Assembly (NCBI GenBank): GCA_008011715.2
Contig: CP136508.1
Coordinates: forward strand, 4,588,001 to 4,652,000
DNA length: 64,000 nucleotides
Origin: [Empedobacter] haloabium
GTDB taxonomy: Bacteria; Pseudomonadota; Gammaproteobacteria; Burkholderiales; Burkholderiaceae_D
Direction: 5' to 3'
Positions 17,481-26,346 of this stretch are shown here, piece by piece (positions within the stretch are counted from its first letter, which is position 1; each line of letters opens with the position of its first letter). The position numbers and the translations under genes were made by a program. A model generated the notes under the pieces. That model did not search any database, had not been told where the DNA came from, and saw only the letters and a program-made list of their open reading frames with translations.

Positions 17481-17497
17481 TGTTTTTTTACATGGAT

Positions 17498-17528
17498 TTG
17501 CGGCGCAAACCGCGCAGCGAATTATAAT
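17498..17528 (+). promoter_or_regulatory. Candidate argA promoter, possibly giving a leaderless mRNA
   Basis: TTGCGG at 17498-17503 and a perfect TATAAT at 17523-17528, with a 19-nt spacer. The -10 box ends 7 bp before the ATG at 17536, so transcription would begin at or next to the start codon. No Shine-Dalgarno precedes the ATG, in agreement. Confidence 0.5.
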
Positions 17529-17535
17529 GCGGCCA

Positions 17536-18846
17536 ATGGAAAACCCTACCGAATTCGTCCACTGGCTGCGCTCTGTCGCGCCGTATATCCACGCCTTTCG
17601 CGGCAAGACCTTCGTGATCGCCTTCCCGGGCGAACTGGTGGCGGCCGGCGCCCTGCCCGTGCTGGCCCACGACCTGTCGCTGCTGCACGCGCTGGGCATC
17701 AAGGTCGTCGTCGTGTACGGCTCGCGCCCGCAGGTCGCCGAACAACTGGCACTGCGTAACGTCGAAGGCCGTTTCCACAACGGCATCCGCATCACCGACA
17801 CCGCCGCGATGGAATGCGCCAAGGAAGCGGCCGGCGAACTGCGCCTCGATATCGAAGCCGCGTTCAGCCAGGGCCTGCCGAACACGCCGATGTCGAACGC
17901 GGCGATACGCATCATCTCCGGCAACTTCGTCACGGCGCGCCCGCTGGGCGTGATCGACGGCGTCGACCTGGAACTGACCGGCGTCACCAGGAAGGTCGAT
18001 GCCGAGACGATCCACTCGATCCTCGGCACCGGTGGCCTGATCCTGTTGTCGCCGCTGGGCTTCTCGCCCACCGGCGAGGCGTTCAACCTGACGATGGAAG
18101 ACGTGGCCGTCTCCGCCGCCGTGGCGCTGCACGCCGATAAGCTCATCTTCATCACGGAGACCGAGATGATGCGCGACGCGGCCGGCACCGATATCCGCGA
18201 GCTGTCCTCGCACCAGGCCGAAGCCGTGCTGCAGGCCGGCTTCCTGGCGCCCGAGACGGCGTTCTACCTGCAGCATGCGGTGAAAGCCTGCAACAGCGGC
18301 GTGGAGCGCTCGCACATCGTGCCGTTCGCGATGGACGGTTCGGCCATGCTGGAACTGTTCACCCACGACGGCGTGGGCACGATGATCAGCCACGAGAACC
18401 TGGAAAGCCTGCGACCTGCCACAATTGAGGACGTCGGCGGGATTATCAAGCTGATCGAGCCGCTGGAAGCGGACGGCACCCTGGTCAAGCGCGGCCGCGA
18501 GCTGATCGAACGGGAAATCAATTACTTCTCCGTCATCGAGCACGACGGCGTGATCTTCGGCTGCGCCGCGCTGTATCCGTTCCCGGAAGAGAAAATGGCG
18601 GAAATGGCATGCCTGACCGTCAACCCCGAAGTGCAGGCCCAGGGCGACGGCGAACGCATCCTGAAGCACCTGGAGAACCGCGCGCGCGCCTCCGGCATCA
18701 CCAAGCTGTTCGTGCTGACGACGCGCACGGCGCACTGGTTCATCAAGCGCGGCTTCGTGCCCGCCACCGTGGACGCGCTGCCGAAGGACCGCCAGCGCAT
18801 GTACAACTGGCAGCGCAAGTCCCAGGTGCTGGTGAAAACCTTATAA
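17536..18846 (+). CDS. argA: N-acetylglutamate synthase (amino-acid N-acetyltransferase)
   Basis: First enzyme of arginine biosynthesis: acetyl-CoA plus glutamate gives N-acetylglutamate. It has 436 residues. The amino-acid-kinase-like domain (about 20-280) contains [41 protein letters not shown] and [18 protein letters not shown]. The GNAT domain (about 290-430) contains [26 protein letters not shown] and [14 protein letters not shown]. Classical ArgA is feedback-inhibited by arginine through the kinase-like domain. The start at 17536 is chosen over an ATG 10 bp upstream, which overlaps the -10 box. YggX follows 34 bp downstream on the same strand. Confidence 0.95.
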   Translation: MENPTEFVHWLRSVAPYIHAFRGKTFVIAFPGELVAAGALPVLAHDLSLLHALGIKVVVVYGSRPQVAEQLALRNVEGRFHNGIRITDTAAMECAKEAAGELRLDIEAAFSQGLPNTPMSNAAIRIISGNFVTARPLGVIDGVDLELTGVTRKVDAETIHSILGTGGLILLSPLGFSPTGEAFNLTMEDVAVSAAVALHADKLIFITETEMMRDAAGTDIRELSSHQAEAVLQAGFLAPETAFYLQHAVKACNSGVERSHIVPFAMDGSAMLELFTHDGVGTMISHENLESLRPATIEDVGGIIKLIEPLEADGTLVKRGRELIEREINYFSVIEHDGVIFGCAALYPFPEEKMAEMACLTVNPEVQAQGDGERILKHLENRARASGITKLFVLTTRTAHWFIKRGFVPATVDALPKDRQRMYNWQRKSQVLVKTL

Positions 18847-18880
18847 TTCCCTTTTTGCGACAATCACAGGAGCACCCGCG

Positions 18881-19153
18881 ATGGCCCGTACCGTCCACTG
18901 CATCAAACTGAACAAGGAAGCCGAAGGCCTGGACTTCCCACCGTACCCGGGTGAGCTGGGCAAGAAGATCTACGAATCCGTGTCCAAGGAAGCCTGGGCC
19001 GCGTGGCTCAAGCACCAGACGATGCTGGTCAACGAGAACCGCCTGAACCTGGCGGACGTGCGCGCCCGCAAATACCTGGCCGCGCAGATGGAAAAGCATT
19101 TCTTCGGCGAAGGCGCCGACCAGGCGATGGGCTACGTGCCGCCACCGGCCTGA
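18881..19153 (+). CDS. yggX: Probable Fe(2+)-trafficking / oxidative damage protection protein YggX
   Basis: Small cytosolic protein of 90 residues, full length for the family. It begins [24 protein letters not shown] with the conserved Cys7, and contains [33 protein letters not shown] and the closing [16 protein letters not shown]. In enterobacteria YggX protects iron-sulfur clusters from superoxide. AGGAG precedes the ATG by 8 nt. It follows argA by 34 bp and ends at a strong terminator, so both probably share a transcript. Confidence 0.95.
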   Translation: MARTVHCIKLNKEAEGLDFPPYPGELGKKIYESVSKEAWAAWLKHQTMLVNENRLNLADVRARKYLAAQMEKHFFGEGADQAMGYVPPPA

Positions 19154-19171
19154 GCTTGACTGCTTTGCAAT

Positions 19172-19202
19172 AAAAAAACGGCGCCGCGGCGCCGTTTTTT
19201 AT
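19172..19202. terminator. Bidirectional rho-independent terminator
   Basis: The palindrome ACGGCGCCGCGGCGCCGT is flanked by seven A residues on the left and six T residues on the right. It serves yggX on the plus strand and, with less distance, the convergent GH5 gene. Confidence 0.9.
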
Positions 19203-19210
19203 TGCCTGAA

Positions 19211-19232
19211 AAATGGGGTCTGTCCCCAATTT
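19211..19232. repeat. Short palindromic repeat (GGGGTCTGTCCCC type)
   Basis: AAATGGGG and CCCCAATTT face each other across TCTGT. It abuts the stop codon of the GH5 gene and looks like a half-copy of the REP-like family. Confidence 0.6.
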
Positions 19233-20643
19233 ATTTGGCGGCGTTGACGATGGCGTTGCTGACGTCCGGATAGACCAGCGCGCCGGTGGCGCGGTTGAAC
19301 AGGCCTGACTGGTGGTTCTCCAGCGAGCCGTTGTCCCAGTACATCGGCACCAGGCCGTGCGTGAAGGCGGAGCGGGTGATGTACTGGTCCCAGTACTTGC
19401 GGTAGGTGCCGGCCGCGTCGTATTCGGTGCGCAGCATCGCCGCGTATTCGCCCAGCAGTACGGGAATGCCCTTATCGATGAAGCGCTGCTTCATCTTCTG
19501 GAACTGGGCGTCCGTGTACGACTCGTTGGCCCAGCCGCCCGGATTGGCGGCCTGGCCCCACTTCCAGCTGCCCGAGTTGGCGTCCAGGGTGAAGTCGTAC
19601 GGATCGTAGTAATGCACTTCCATCATCAGGCGGCCCGCCACCGGATCGGTCGGCGGCGTGGCGTTGCAGTTGTTGGCGTAGTCGATATTGGTGTTGAAGC
19701 CCTGGACCACCAGGTGGCGCCTGGCGTTGTTGCCGCCGCTGGCCCGCACCGTGTCGACGAAGAGCTGATTGAAGCCGCGCTGCACGTCGCAATATTCGAC
19801 CGTCGGCGCGTTGTAGTCGCCGTCCACCATCACCTCGTTGGTGCCGGCGAACAGCAGCGTGTCGTCGTGGTTGCGGAAGTTGTTGGCGATCTGCGTCCAG
19901 AACTTCGCCAGGCGCGCGTTGGCTTCCCTCTGGCGGGCATAGGTCGGCTGCAGCCAGCCGCCGTCCCAGTGCACGTTGATCATGGCGACCAGCCCGGCGG
20001 CATGGGCGTAGTTGACGACCTCCGTCACCCGCGTCATCCACTGCGGGCTGATATTGTCGTTGGCGTCGGCATACTGCTTCCACGAGACCGGAATGCGCAC
20101 GCTCTTGTAGCCCGCCGCCTTGATGCCGTTGAACAGTGCCTGCGTGGCCGGCGCGTTGCCCCAGGCCGCCTCGTTGAAATTCGTGCTGCCCCACACGTAG
20201 GTACCGCCGATCGCCTCCAGCGCATTGCCCAGGTTCCAGCCGGGCGCCATCGTCGCCGCCAGCTGCGGGCTGGCGAGGTTGCGCATGACGCCCACCCGCA
20301 CGGCCCTGGCGACGCCGGAATTGAAGCTGCCGCCGCCTGTCGTGAACTTGATCCAGTACCAGTAGGCCCGGCCGGGGACGGCGCCGCTGTCCGTGTAGCC
20401 GCTGGCGCTGCCGGCCAGCTGGGCGATGCGGGTGCGGCCAGCCACGTCGCTGTCGGTGTCGCGGTAGACCTGGACGGCGCTGACCGTGCCGTTGGTGGTC
20501 CAGCTGAGCTGGACGGCGCTGCCGCTGCCGCTGGCGGACAGGCACACGGTGGCGCCGCCGCCGCTGCCGCAGCTCTGGGCAAAAGCCGCTGGCGTGGCGC
20601 CGACCGCCAGCGCCATCAAGGTCCTGGATAGCAATGCACTCAT
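19231..20643 (-). CDS. Secreted glycoside hydrolase family 5 (cellulase-type)
   Basis: Secreted glycanase of 470 residues. The signal peptide is MSALLSRTLMALAVGATPAAFAQ. Residues 25-115 form a fibronectin-III-like domain (VQLSWTTNGTVSAVQVYRDTDSD). The catalytic GH5 barrel starts at GWNLGNALEAIGG and has VRIPVSWKQY, the acid/base Glu in FAGTNEVMVDG and the nucleophile Glu in IPVLLGEYAAM. Family members hydrolyse beta-1,4-glucans, mannans or xylans; the exact substrate cannot be read off. The ATG at 20643 follows AAAGG at a spacing of 8 and leads straight into the signal peptide. No carbohydrate-binding module is seen. Confidence 0.92.
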   Translation of the reverse strand: MSALLSRTLMALAVGATPAAFAQSCGSGGGATVCLSASGSGSAVQLSWTTNGTVSAVQVYRDTDSDVAGRTRIAQLAGSASGYTDSGAVPGRAYWYWIKFTTGGGSFNSGVARAVRVGVMRNLASPQLAATMAPGWNLGNALEAIGGTYVWGSTNFNEAAWGNAPATQALFNGIKAAGYKSVRIPVSWKQYADANDNISPQWMTRVTEVVNYAHAAGLVAMINVHWDGGWLQPTYARQREANARLAKFWTQIANNFRNHDDTLLFAGTNEVMVDGDYNAPTVEYCDVQRGFNQLFVDTVRASGGNNARRHLVVQGFNTNIDYANNCNATPPTDPVAGRLMMEVHYYDPYDFTLDANSGSWKWGQAANPGGWANESYTDAQFQKMKQRFIDKGIPVLLGEYAAMLRTEYDAAGTYRKYWDQYITRSAFTHGLVPMYWDNGSLENHQSGLFNRATGALVYPDVSNAIVNAAK

Positions 20644-20805
20644 CTTGTTTTGCCTTTCATGAAGGGCCCGGCACGGTGTCTCCTGGCGCACTCGGGCGTT
20701 GGGGAAGCGCTGCGGCTATTCTGGAAGGGCGTGCCGGGGCCGGCAATTGCGAAAATCGCTGATGGGGGGTATCAAATTGCGGGGTTGGGGTCGCAGGTGA
20801 AAACC

Positions 20806-20834
20806 GGGGACAGTCCCCTTTGGGGACAGTCCCC
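20806..20834. repeat. Tandem copy of a 13-bp palindrome GGGGACAGTCCCC
   Basis: Two identical copies of GGGGACAGTCCCC (20806-20818 and 20822-20834) are separated by TTT, just downstream of the lipoprotein gene. The pair can also fold on itself. The rest of 20644-20805 holds the GH5 upstream region, with nothing recognisable. Confidence 0.75.
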
Positions 20835-20845
20835 AACTTCCAGGG

Positions 20846-21169
20846 CTAACGGGGCATCGGCACGCACTGCCGCAACTCGCAGCGCGCCAGGAACGTGCGC
20901 CCGTCGTCGCAGCGCAGCCGGTAGACCTCGACCGGGCCCGGCTCGGAGACGAGCCCGGCACCCTGGCTGCCCGTGCAGCCGGCCTGGCGCGCCAGGCGCT
21001 CGACGGTGGCGGACGAGACGCCCGAGCGGAACGGCACCGTCTCGATCGGCGTGCCGTCGTGCGTGGGACCGACCACGACCGGCGTGGCCGGCGCCATCAC
21101 CACCGGCGCCGGCGCCTTGCCGGCGCAGGCGGCCAGCAGCAGCACCAGAGAGCACGCCAGGCGCCGCAT
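20846..21169 (-). CDS. Small putative lipoprotein
   Basis: Protein of 107 residues that I do not recognise as a named family. The start MRRLACSLVLLLAACAGK is a lipoprotein signal with the lipobox LAAC and lipidated Cys15. Four further Cys lie in the mature part (QAGCTGSQ, YRLRCDD, ARCELRQC), which may form two disulfides. The second half (VEVYRLRCDDGRTFLARCELRQC) looks like a small beta-rich domain. It starts 2 bp after the rpiA stop, so it is transcribed and possibly translated with rpiA; the functional link is unclear. Confidence 0.75.
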   Translation of the reverse strand: MRRLACSLVLLLAACAGKAPAPVVMAPATPVVVGPTHDGTPIETVPFRSGVSSATVERLARQAGCTGSQGAGLVSEPGPVEVYRLRCDDGRTFLARCELRQCVPMPR

Positions 21170-21171
21170 GA

Positions 21172-21849
21172 TCAGTACTGCAGCTTGCGCACGCCGTCCG
21201 CCGTGCCGAGCAGGCAGACGTCGGCGCCACGCGCGGCGAACAGGCCGACGGCGACGACGCCGACGATCTGGTTGATCTGCGTTTCCAGCGCCACCGGATC
21301 GGTGATCGACAGGCCGGCCACGTCGATGATGTTGCCGCCGTTGTCCGTGACGAACGCTTCGTCCGAGCCGGCCTTGGTGCGCACCTTCGGCTGGCCGCCC
21401 AGCGCGGCCAGGCGGCGCATGACCGCGTTGCGCGCCATCGGCAGCACTTCCACCGGCAGCGCGAACTTGCCCAGCGTCTCGACCAGCTTGGAGCCGTCGG
21501 CGATGCAGACGAACTGCTTCGACACGGAAGCGACGATCTTCTCGCGCGTCAGCGCGGCGCCGCCGCCCTTGATCATCGCGCCCTGGGCGTTGATCTCGTC
21601 GGCGCCGTCGATATAGACGGCGATCGATTCGACCTCGTTCAGGTCGAACACGGGGATGCCGTGGCCGGCCAGGCGCGCGGCCGTCGCTTCCGACGACGCC
21701 ACGGTGCCCTTGATGCGGTCCTTGATCCTGGCCAGCTCGTCGATGAAGAAGTTGGCGGTCGAGCCGGTGCCGACACCGATGATCTCGCCGTCGACGACGT
21801 AGTCGATGGCGGCGCGGGCGGTGGCTTGTTTCAGTTCGTCTTGAGTCAT
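21172..21849 (-). CDS. rpiA: Ribose-5-phosphate isomerase A
   Basis: Converts ribulose 5-phosphate to ribose 5-phosphate in the pentose phosphate pathway. It has 225 residues, the usual RpiA length. Family motifs are all present: [45 protein letters not shown] (with the catalytic Glu) and ADGSKLV. Together with zwf, tal and the Entner-Doudoroff genes further along, it completes much of the sugar-phosphate network in this window. Confidence 0.97.
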   Translation of the reverse strand: MTQDELKQATARAAIDYVVDGEIIGVGTGSTANFFIDELARIKDRIKGTVASSEATAARLAGHGIPVFDLNEVESIAVYIDGADEINAQGAMIKGGGAALTREKIVASVSKQFVCIADGSKLVETLGKFALPVEVLPMARNAVMRRLAALGGQPKVRTKAGSDEAFVTDNGGNIIDVAGLSITDPVALETQINQIVGVVAVGLFAARGADVCLLGTADGVRKLQY

Positions 21850-21986
21850 AATTGCAATAAAAGGTAGGGGAGACAGGGATTGCCGCCATTTTACCAGCGC
21901 CTCCCCTGCCCTTCCCCGTGCGCCGAGGCGCCGGACGGGCGACCGTTGTGCGAAAATGGCGCCAGACCAGCCATTCGAAGAAGCTT

Positions 21987-22352
21987 ATGCCGAACACCAC
22001 CGTATTGATCGTCGACGACAGCCGTGTTTCCCGCCTGGTCACGCGGCAGCATATCCTGGCGCGCCACGCCGACTGGACTATTGCCGAGGCCGCCAATGGC
22101 GAGGATGCCCTGGCGCAGGCGCCGGCGCTGCAGCCGCAACTGGTGCTGCTGGACGTGAACATGCCGGGCATGGGCGGCGTGGCGGCGGCCGAGCAGCTGC
22201 GCAAGCTGCTGCCGCAGGCGCACATCTCGCTGCTGACGGCCAACGTGCAGGATGCCACCCGCCAGCGCGCCCAGGACCTGGGCATCGGCTTCATGGAAAA
22301 GCCCATCACCGAAGAGCGCATCGCCCGCCTGATCGCGCCGCTGGAAGCCTGA
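21987..22352 (+). CDS. Stand-alone receiver (CheY-like) response regulator
   Basis: Single REC domain of 121 residues without an output domain. The acidic pair is Asp10/Asp11 in LIVDDSRVSR, the phosphoacceptor Asp56 in LLDVNMPGMGG and the switch Lys in FMEKPI. It is followed after 1 bp by a CheC-type phosphatase and then by a GGDEF protein, so the phosphorylated form is probably the CheC substrate. The cognate kinase is not encoded next to it; CheA of the cluster at 31-33 kb is one candidate. Confidence 0.92.
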   Translation: MPNTTVLIVDDSRVSRLVTRQHILARHADWTIAEAANGEDALAQAPALQPQLVLLDVNMPGMGGVAAAEQLRKLLPQAHISLLTANVQDATRQRAQDLGIGFMEKPITEERIARLIAPLEA

Positions 22353-22353
22353 C

Positions 22354-23004
22354 ATGGTCGAACTGTCCGAACTGGAACACGACGCCCTCGTCGAGATCTT
22401 CAATATCGGCGTCGGCCAGGCCGCGGCCGCGATGAGCGGCATCGTCGGCGAGGAAGTGACGATGTCGGTGCCCTCGATCACCTTCCTGTCGCGCAGCGAG
22501 GCGGCCCAGCTGCTGGAGCAGGCGCACCGCAGGAACGGCACGGCCGAGGCGCGCGACGACGCGCGCATCTGCGGCGTCAGCCAGCACTACGAGGGCGCCT
22601 TCCAGACCGAAGCCATCCTGATGTTCCCGGAAGATAAAAGCCTGGAGATCGTGCGCCTGATGGTGGGCGAGAGCGTGCCGCTGGACGAGCTGACGGAGAT
22701 GGAACAGGAGGCGATGAGCGAGATCGGCAACATCATCCTGAATTCCTGCGTCGGCACGCTGGCCAACCTGTTCCAGCACGAGCTGCACGGTTCCCTGCCC
22801 GTCTACCAGGTGGGCAGCGGCGACGAGATCCTGGATGCCACCGGCGCCCGCGCCGAAACGGTGGTCATGATGCTGCACATCGACTTCATCCTGGAAAAGC
22901 ACCAGATCCATGGCTACGTGGCGTTCATCCTCGACGTGACCGCGCTGCACGACCTGAAGGAACAGATCGACCGCTACCTGGCCCGCGCGATGGGGCAGCA
23001 CTGA
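22354..23004 (+). CDS. cheC: CheC-type phosphatase
   Basis: Chemotaxis phosphatase of 216 residues. Two catalytic signatures with Glu and Asn are visible: EIFNIGVGQAAAAMSGIVG near residue 14 and EIGNIILNSCVGTLANLF near residue 126. CheC/CheX/FliY proteins use such motifs to dephosphorylate CheY-P. CheC is uncommon in proteobacteria, which mostly use CheZ. It sits between a single-domain receiver gene (1 bp before) and a GGDEF gene (4 bp after), a compact three-gene operon. The likely role is to reset the receiver and so shape the diguanylate cyclase output. Confidence 0.85.
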   Translation: MVELSELEHDALVEIFNIGVGQAAAAMSGIVGEEVTMSVPSITFLSRSEAAQLLEQAHRRNGTAEARDDARICGVSQHYEGAFQTEAILMFPEDKSLEIVRLMVGESVPLDELTEMEQEAMSEIGNIILNSCVGTLANLFQHELHGSLPVYQVGSGDEILDATGARAETVVMMLHIDFILEKHQIHGYVAFILDVTALHDLKEQIDRYLARAMGQH

Positions 23005-23008
23005 CAGC

Positions 23009-23974
23009 ATGGCCGATTCCGTTCGTCTCGAGTTGCTGGAAAGCGTGCTGGAAGCGGTCAGCGTCGGCGCGATCGTGCTCGATGCCGGCCGCCGCGTCGT
23101 CTTGTGGAACAAGTGGATGAGCCGGCATTCCGGCTGCGCCGCGCACGAAGCCCTGGGCAGCGACCTGTTCGAGCTGCTGCCGGAACTGCGCGGCACCCGC
23201 GTGCAGGCTGCCGTCACGCAGGCACTGCAGAACAATTTCTCGTCGCTGCTGTCGCAGACCTTGAACCGCTCGCCCTTCCCCCTGTATTCGAATCCGGCCG
23301 CGCAGGCGCGCGGCGAACGGATGCAGCAGGCTGTCGCCGTCACGCCGCTGACCGTCGCCGGCGCGCGCCATTGCCTGATCCAGCTGTCCGACGTCAGCCT
23401 CGCGGCGGGGCGCGAGAAACTGCTGCGCGAACAGACCGAGCTGCTGCGCATGCAGACATTCTCGGACGGCCTGACCGGCATCGCCAACCGGCGCGCCTTC
23501 GACGTGGCGATCGACCGCGAAGTGCGCCGCGCCAAGCGCGGCGGCGGCAAGGTGTCGCTCCTGATGATCGACATCGACTACTTCAAGCCCTACAACGACC
23601 ATTACGGCCATCAGCAGGGCGACCAGTGCCTGATCCAGGTTTCCAGCGCACTGCAGGCGCTGCTGCAGCGCTCCGTCGACATGCTGGCGCGCTACGGCGG
23701 CGAGGAATTCGCCGTGATCCTGCCGGACAACGACGCCCAGCAGGCCATGCAGATGGCGCGCACCCTGCACCAGCGCGTACTGAGCCTGGCGCTGCCGCAC
23801 GAGTACGCGGGCGGTCCGGACAAGCAGGTCACCGTCAGCATCGGCATCGCCACCCTGGCGGCGGACCGCCAGGCCGAGGTGCCGGCCCTGATCGGCGCGG
23901 CCGACCATGCGCTGTACGACGCCAAGCGCCAGGGCCGCAACCGCATCGTGGCGGCACCGCCGGAGCTGCTGTAA
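23009..23974 (+). CDS. PAS-GGDEF diguanylate cyclase
   Basis: Predicted cytoplasmic c-di-GMP synthase of 321 residues. Residues 5-120 form a PAS domain (LLESVLEAVSVGAIVLDAGRRVVLWNKWMSRHSG). The GGDEF domain (about 155-320) carries DGLTGIANRRAFD, MIDIDYFKPYNDHYGH and the active-site GGEEF in YGGEEFAVILP. An RxxD-type inhibition site is not evident at the usual place before GGEEF. There are no membrane segments. The gene is third in the REC-CheC-GGDEF unit, suggesting that c-di-GMP production is tied to the phosphorylation state of the receiver; this is inference from context. Confidence 0.92.
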   Translation: MADSVRLELLESVLEAVSVGAIVLDAGRRVVLWNKWMSRHSGCAAHEALGSDLFELLPELRGTRVQAAVTQALQNNFSSLLSQTLNRSPFPLYSNPAAQARGERMQQAVAVTPLTVAGARHCLIQLSDVSLAAGREKLLREQTELLRMQTFSDGLTGIANRRAFDVAIDREVRRAKRGGGKVSLLMIDIDYFKPYNDHYGHQQGDQCLIQVSSALQALLQRSVDMLARYGGEEFAVILPDNDAQQAMQMARTLHQRVLSLALPHEYAGGPDKQVTVSIGIATLAADRQAEVPALIGAADHALYDAKRQGRNRIVAAPPELL

Positions 23975-24147
23975 CCCTCAGCTGGGCGCCGGTCATTTCC
24001 GGTAAGTGCTAGGCTGTCGTCAACACGAAGCGCGCCATGCGCTGTCCGGCCGCGCCGCCTGCGCGCGGCTTCAGTCCAATCCCATGCAACGATCATGGCG
24101 GCGCAGCTGCCGACAGCCGCGCGCCGCCGACCGGAAAGGAACCGACG

Positions 24148-25134
24148 ATGCTGACCAAGACCGATTTGCCCGTGAAAGCCGAACCCGTGCGCCTGCGACG
24201 GGACATGACCCTGGAAGACGCCTACCGCCGCATCGGCCTGAACTGCCTGCGCCAGATCCGTGCCAACCAGGCCGGCGCGCAACGCCGTTCGATCGAAAGC
24301 CTGCACCAGATGCGCGTGGGGCTGCGGCGCCTGCGCGCCGCGCTCGACCTGTTCGACAACCTGGTCGCGCTGCCCGCGCGCCAGCGCGAAGGCCTGGACG
24401 CGCTGGCGCAGCAGCTGGGCGCCACGCGCGACTGGGACGTGCTGGCCACCAGCACGCTGGCCGGTTTCGATGCCGAGGGCGCCGCCGCCGCGCAGATCGC
24501 GCCGCTGCAGGCGGCCGCGCAGGAACGCTCGGCACGCAGCCACACGGCGCTGGGCGCCGCGCTGGAAGCCCCGGTGCATGACCAGTTGCTGGCGGAAGTG
24601 GAGGACTGGTTCGAGCAGCGCCGCTGGCGCGACGAGCCCGATTTCGAGGCCGGGGCGCTGGAACAGAAGGCCAAACGGGGCGCCGTGCCGTTGCTGGCCC
24701 ATGCGCAGCGCCGCTTGCGCAAGCGTGCCAGGGGATTGGGGCTGGAGCGCGCGCCGCACGCGCAAGCACCGACCGGCGACTCGGAACATGTCGATGCGAC
24801 CAATGCGGATGCGGCCCATGCGCGCCATCGCGTGCGCATCGCGGCCAAGAAGGCACGCTATGCGGCGGAATTCTTCCAGTCGGTGCTGCCGGGCCGGCAG
24901 ACGAAACGCTACATCGCCAGCCTGTCGTCACTGCAGGACCGGCTGGGGGAGCTGAACGACCTGGCGGTGGCGGAGGGCCTGCTGGCGCAGCTGGGCGAGC
25001 ACCCGGGCCGCAACGGCATCGCGCGCGAGCACATCATGTTCGCCCGCGGCTTCGCCGCCGCGCGCACCGCCGCCGGGGTGCAGGCGCTGCGCAAGCCGCT
25101 CAAGCGGCTGGTCAGGCAGAAGCCGGTGAAGTAA
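24148..25134 (+). CDS. CHAD-domain protein
   Basis: Helical protein of 328 residues with the conserved histidine/arginine pattern of CHAD domains: SLHQMRVGLRRLRAALDLF near residue 50 and ARHRVRIAAKKARYAAEFF near residue 230. CHAD domains bind inorganic polyphosphate and are often found near polyphosphate granules or fused to CYTH phosphatases; no CYTH domain is present here. The ATG at 24148 has GGAAAGGA upstream. The 170 bp before it contain no recognisable element beyond the ribosome-binding site. Confidence 0.9.
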   Translation: MLTKTDLPVKAEPVRLRRDMTLEDAYRRIGLNCLRQIRANQAGAQRRSIESLHQMRVGLRRLRAALDLFDNLVALPARQREGLDALAQQLGATRDWDVLATSTLAGFDAEGAAAAQIAPLQAAAQERSARSHTALGAALEAPVHDQLLAEVEDWFEQRRWRDEPDFEAGALEQKAKRGAVPLLAHAQRRLRKRARGLGLERAPHAQAPTGDSEHVDATNADAAHARHRVRIAAKKARYAAEFFQSVLPGRQTKRYIASLSSLQDRLGELNDLAVAEGLLAQLGEHPGRNGIAREHIMFARGFAAARTAAGVQALRKPLKRLVRQKPVK

Positions 25135-25162
25135 GCAAAGTTGCCGGCCGTATGAAACCCAC

Positions 25163-25217
25163 AGGTGTCAGGCACCGATCTTCGAGTCTGCGACTCGAAG
25201 ATCGGTGCCTGACACCT
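25163..25217. repeat. Long perfect palindrome (GGTGTCAGGCACC type)
   Basis: Two perfectly complementary 25-bp arms (25163-25187 and 25193-25217) around a 5-nt loop, between the convergent CHAD and cheB genes. REP-like family member. Confidence 0.85.
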
Positions 25218-25245
25218 AGGGTGTGTGATGACCTCGGGTCGGCGC

Positions 25246-26346
25246 TCAGCGCCCCAGTTGCGCCAGGATCTCCCGGTCGATCGCCTTCAACGCCACCGTC
25301 TTCTCCACCCCGCCGCGCTTGACCGCCTCCTTCGGCATGCCATACACGACGCAGCTCTCTTCATCCTGCGCGATGGTGCGCGCGCCGGCCTTGCGCATCT
25401 CCAGCAGGCCGGCGGCGCCATCGTCGCCCATGCCCGTCATGATGACGCCCAGCGCGTTGGCGCCGGCGTTGCGGGCCACGGAGCGGAACAGCACGTCCAC
25501 CGACGGCCGGTGCCGGTTCACCAGCGGGCCGTCGATCACCTCGACGAAATACTGCGCGCCGTCACGGCGCAGCAGCATGTGCCGCCCGCCTGGCGCGATC
25601 AAGGCGTGGCCCGGCAGCACGCGGTCGTTGTGGCGCGCTTCCGCCACCCGGATCTGGCATACCTGGTCGAGCCGCTCGGCGAACGCCGCCGTGAATTTTT
25701 CCGGCATGTGCTGCACGATGACGATGCCGGGCGTGACGCGCGGCAGCGCCGTCAGCACCTCTTCCAGCGCCTGCGTGCCGCCGGTCGAGGTGCCGATGGC
25801 CACGATGCGCTCGGTCGTCTGCAACGGCGCGCGCGAGTCGCTCGCGGCCGGCAGGATCGCGTCCGCCGTCAGCTTGACGGGTGCGTGCGGCGCCGCCACG
25901 GCCACGGAGGCGCGCGCGGCCAGGCGCTTGACGTTGGCCTGCGCGGCGGCGCGCACCGCGGCCACCAGCTCGTCGCCGCTGTCGACCAGGAATTCCTTCA
26001 GGCCCAGGCGCGGCTTGGCGATGACGGACACCGCCCCGGCGGCCATCGCCGCCACGGTCGTCTCGGCGCCGCGCTCGGTCTGGGTCGAGCAGATCACCAC
26101 GGGTGTCGGCCGCTCGGCCATGATCTTGCGCAGGAAGGTGATGCCGTCCATGCGCGGCATTTCCACGTCCAGCACGATGACGTCCGGCCAGTGGTGCTTC
26201 ATGCGTTCGATCGCCAGCAGCGGATCGGCGACCGCGTGCAGCAGGTGGATGCCGGGCGCCGCCTGCAGCAGCGCGCCGACCACCTTGCGCACCACCGCCG
26301 AATCGTCCACCACCAGCACGCCGATACTGTTCTGCATCGCCGTCAC
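25246..26346 (-). CDS. cheB: Chemotaxis protein-glutamate methylesterase CheB
   Basis: Response regulator-controlled enzyme that demethylates and deamidates receptor glutamates, 366 residues. The receiver domain has Asp14/Asp15 and phosphoacceptor Asp60 ([11 protein letters not shown]). The esterase domain has the Ser-His-Asp triad: Ser in [10 protein letters not shown], His in VQHMPEKF and Asp in MTGMGDDGA. The start is probably the GTG at 26346, which overlaps the cheR stop as GTGA; an ATG three codons inside is an alternative. Last gene of the chemosensory operon. Confidence 0.95.
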   Translation of the reverse strand: MTAMQNSIGVLVVDDSAVVRKVVGALLQAAPGIHLLHAVADPLLAIERMKHHWPDVIVLDVEMPRMDGITFLRKIMAERPTPVVICSTQTERGAETTVAAMAAGAVSVIAKPRLGLKEFLVDSGDELVAAVRAAAQANVKRLAARASVAVAAPHAPVKLTADAILPAASDSRAPLQTTERIVAIGTSTGGTQALEEVLTALPRVTPGIVIVQHMPEKFTAAFAERLDQVCQIRVAEARHNDRVLPGHALIAPGGRHMLLRRDGAQYFVEVIDGPLVNRHRPSVDVLFRSVARNAGANALGVIMTGMGDDGAAGLLEMRKAGARTIAQDEESCVVYGMPKEAVKRGGVEKTVALKAIDREILAQLGR

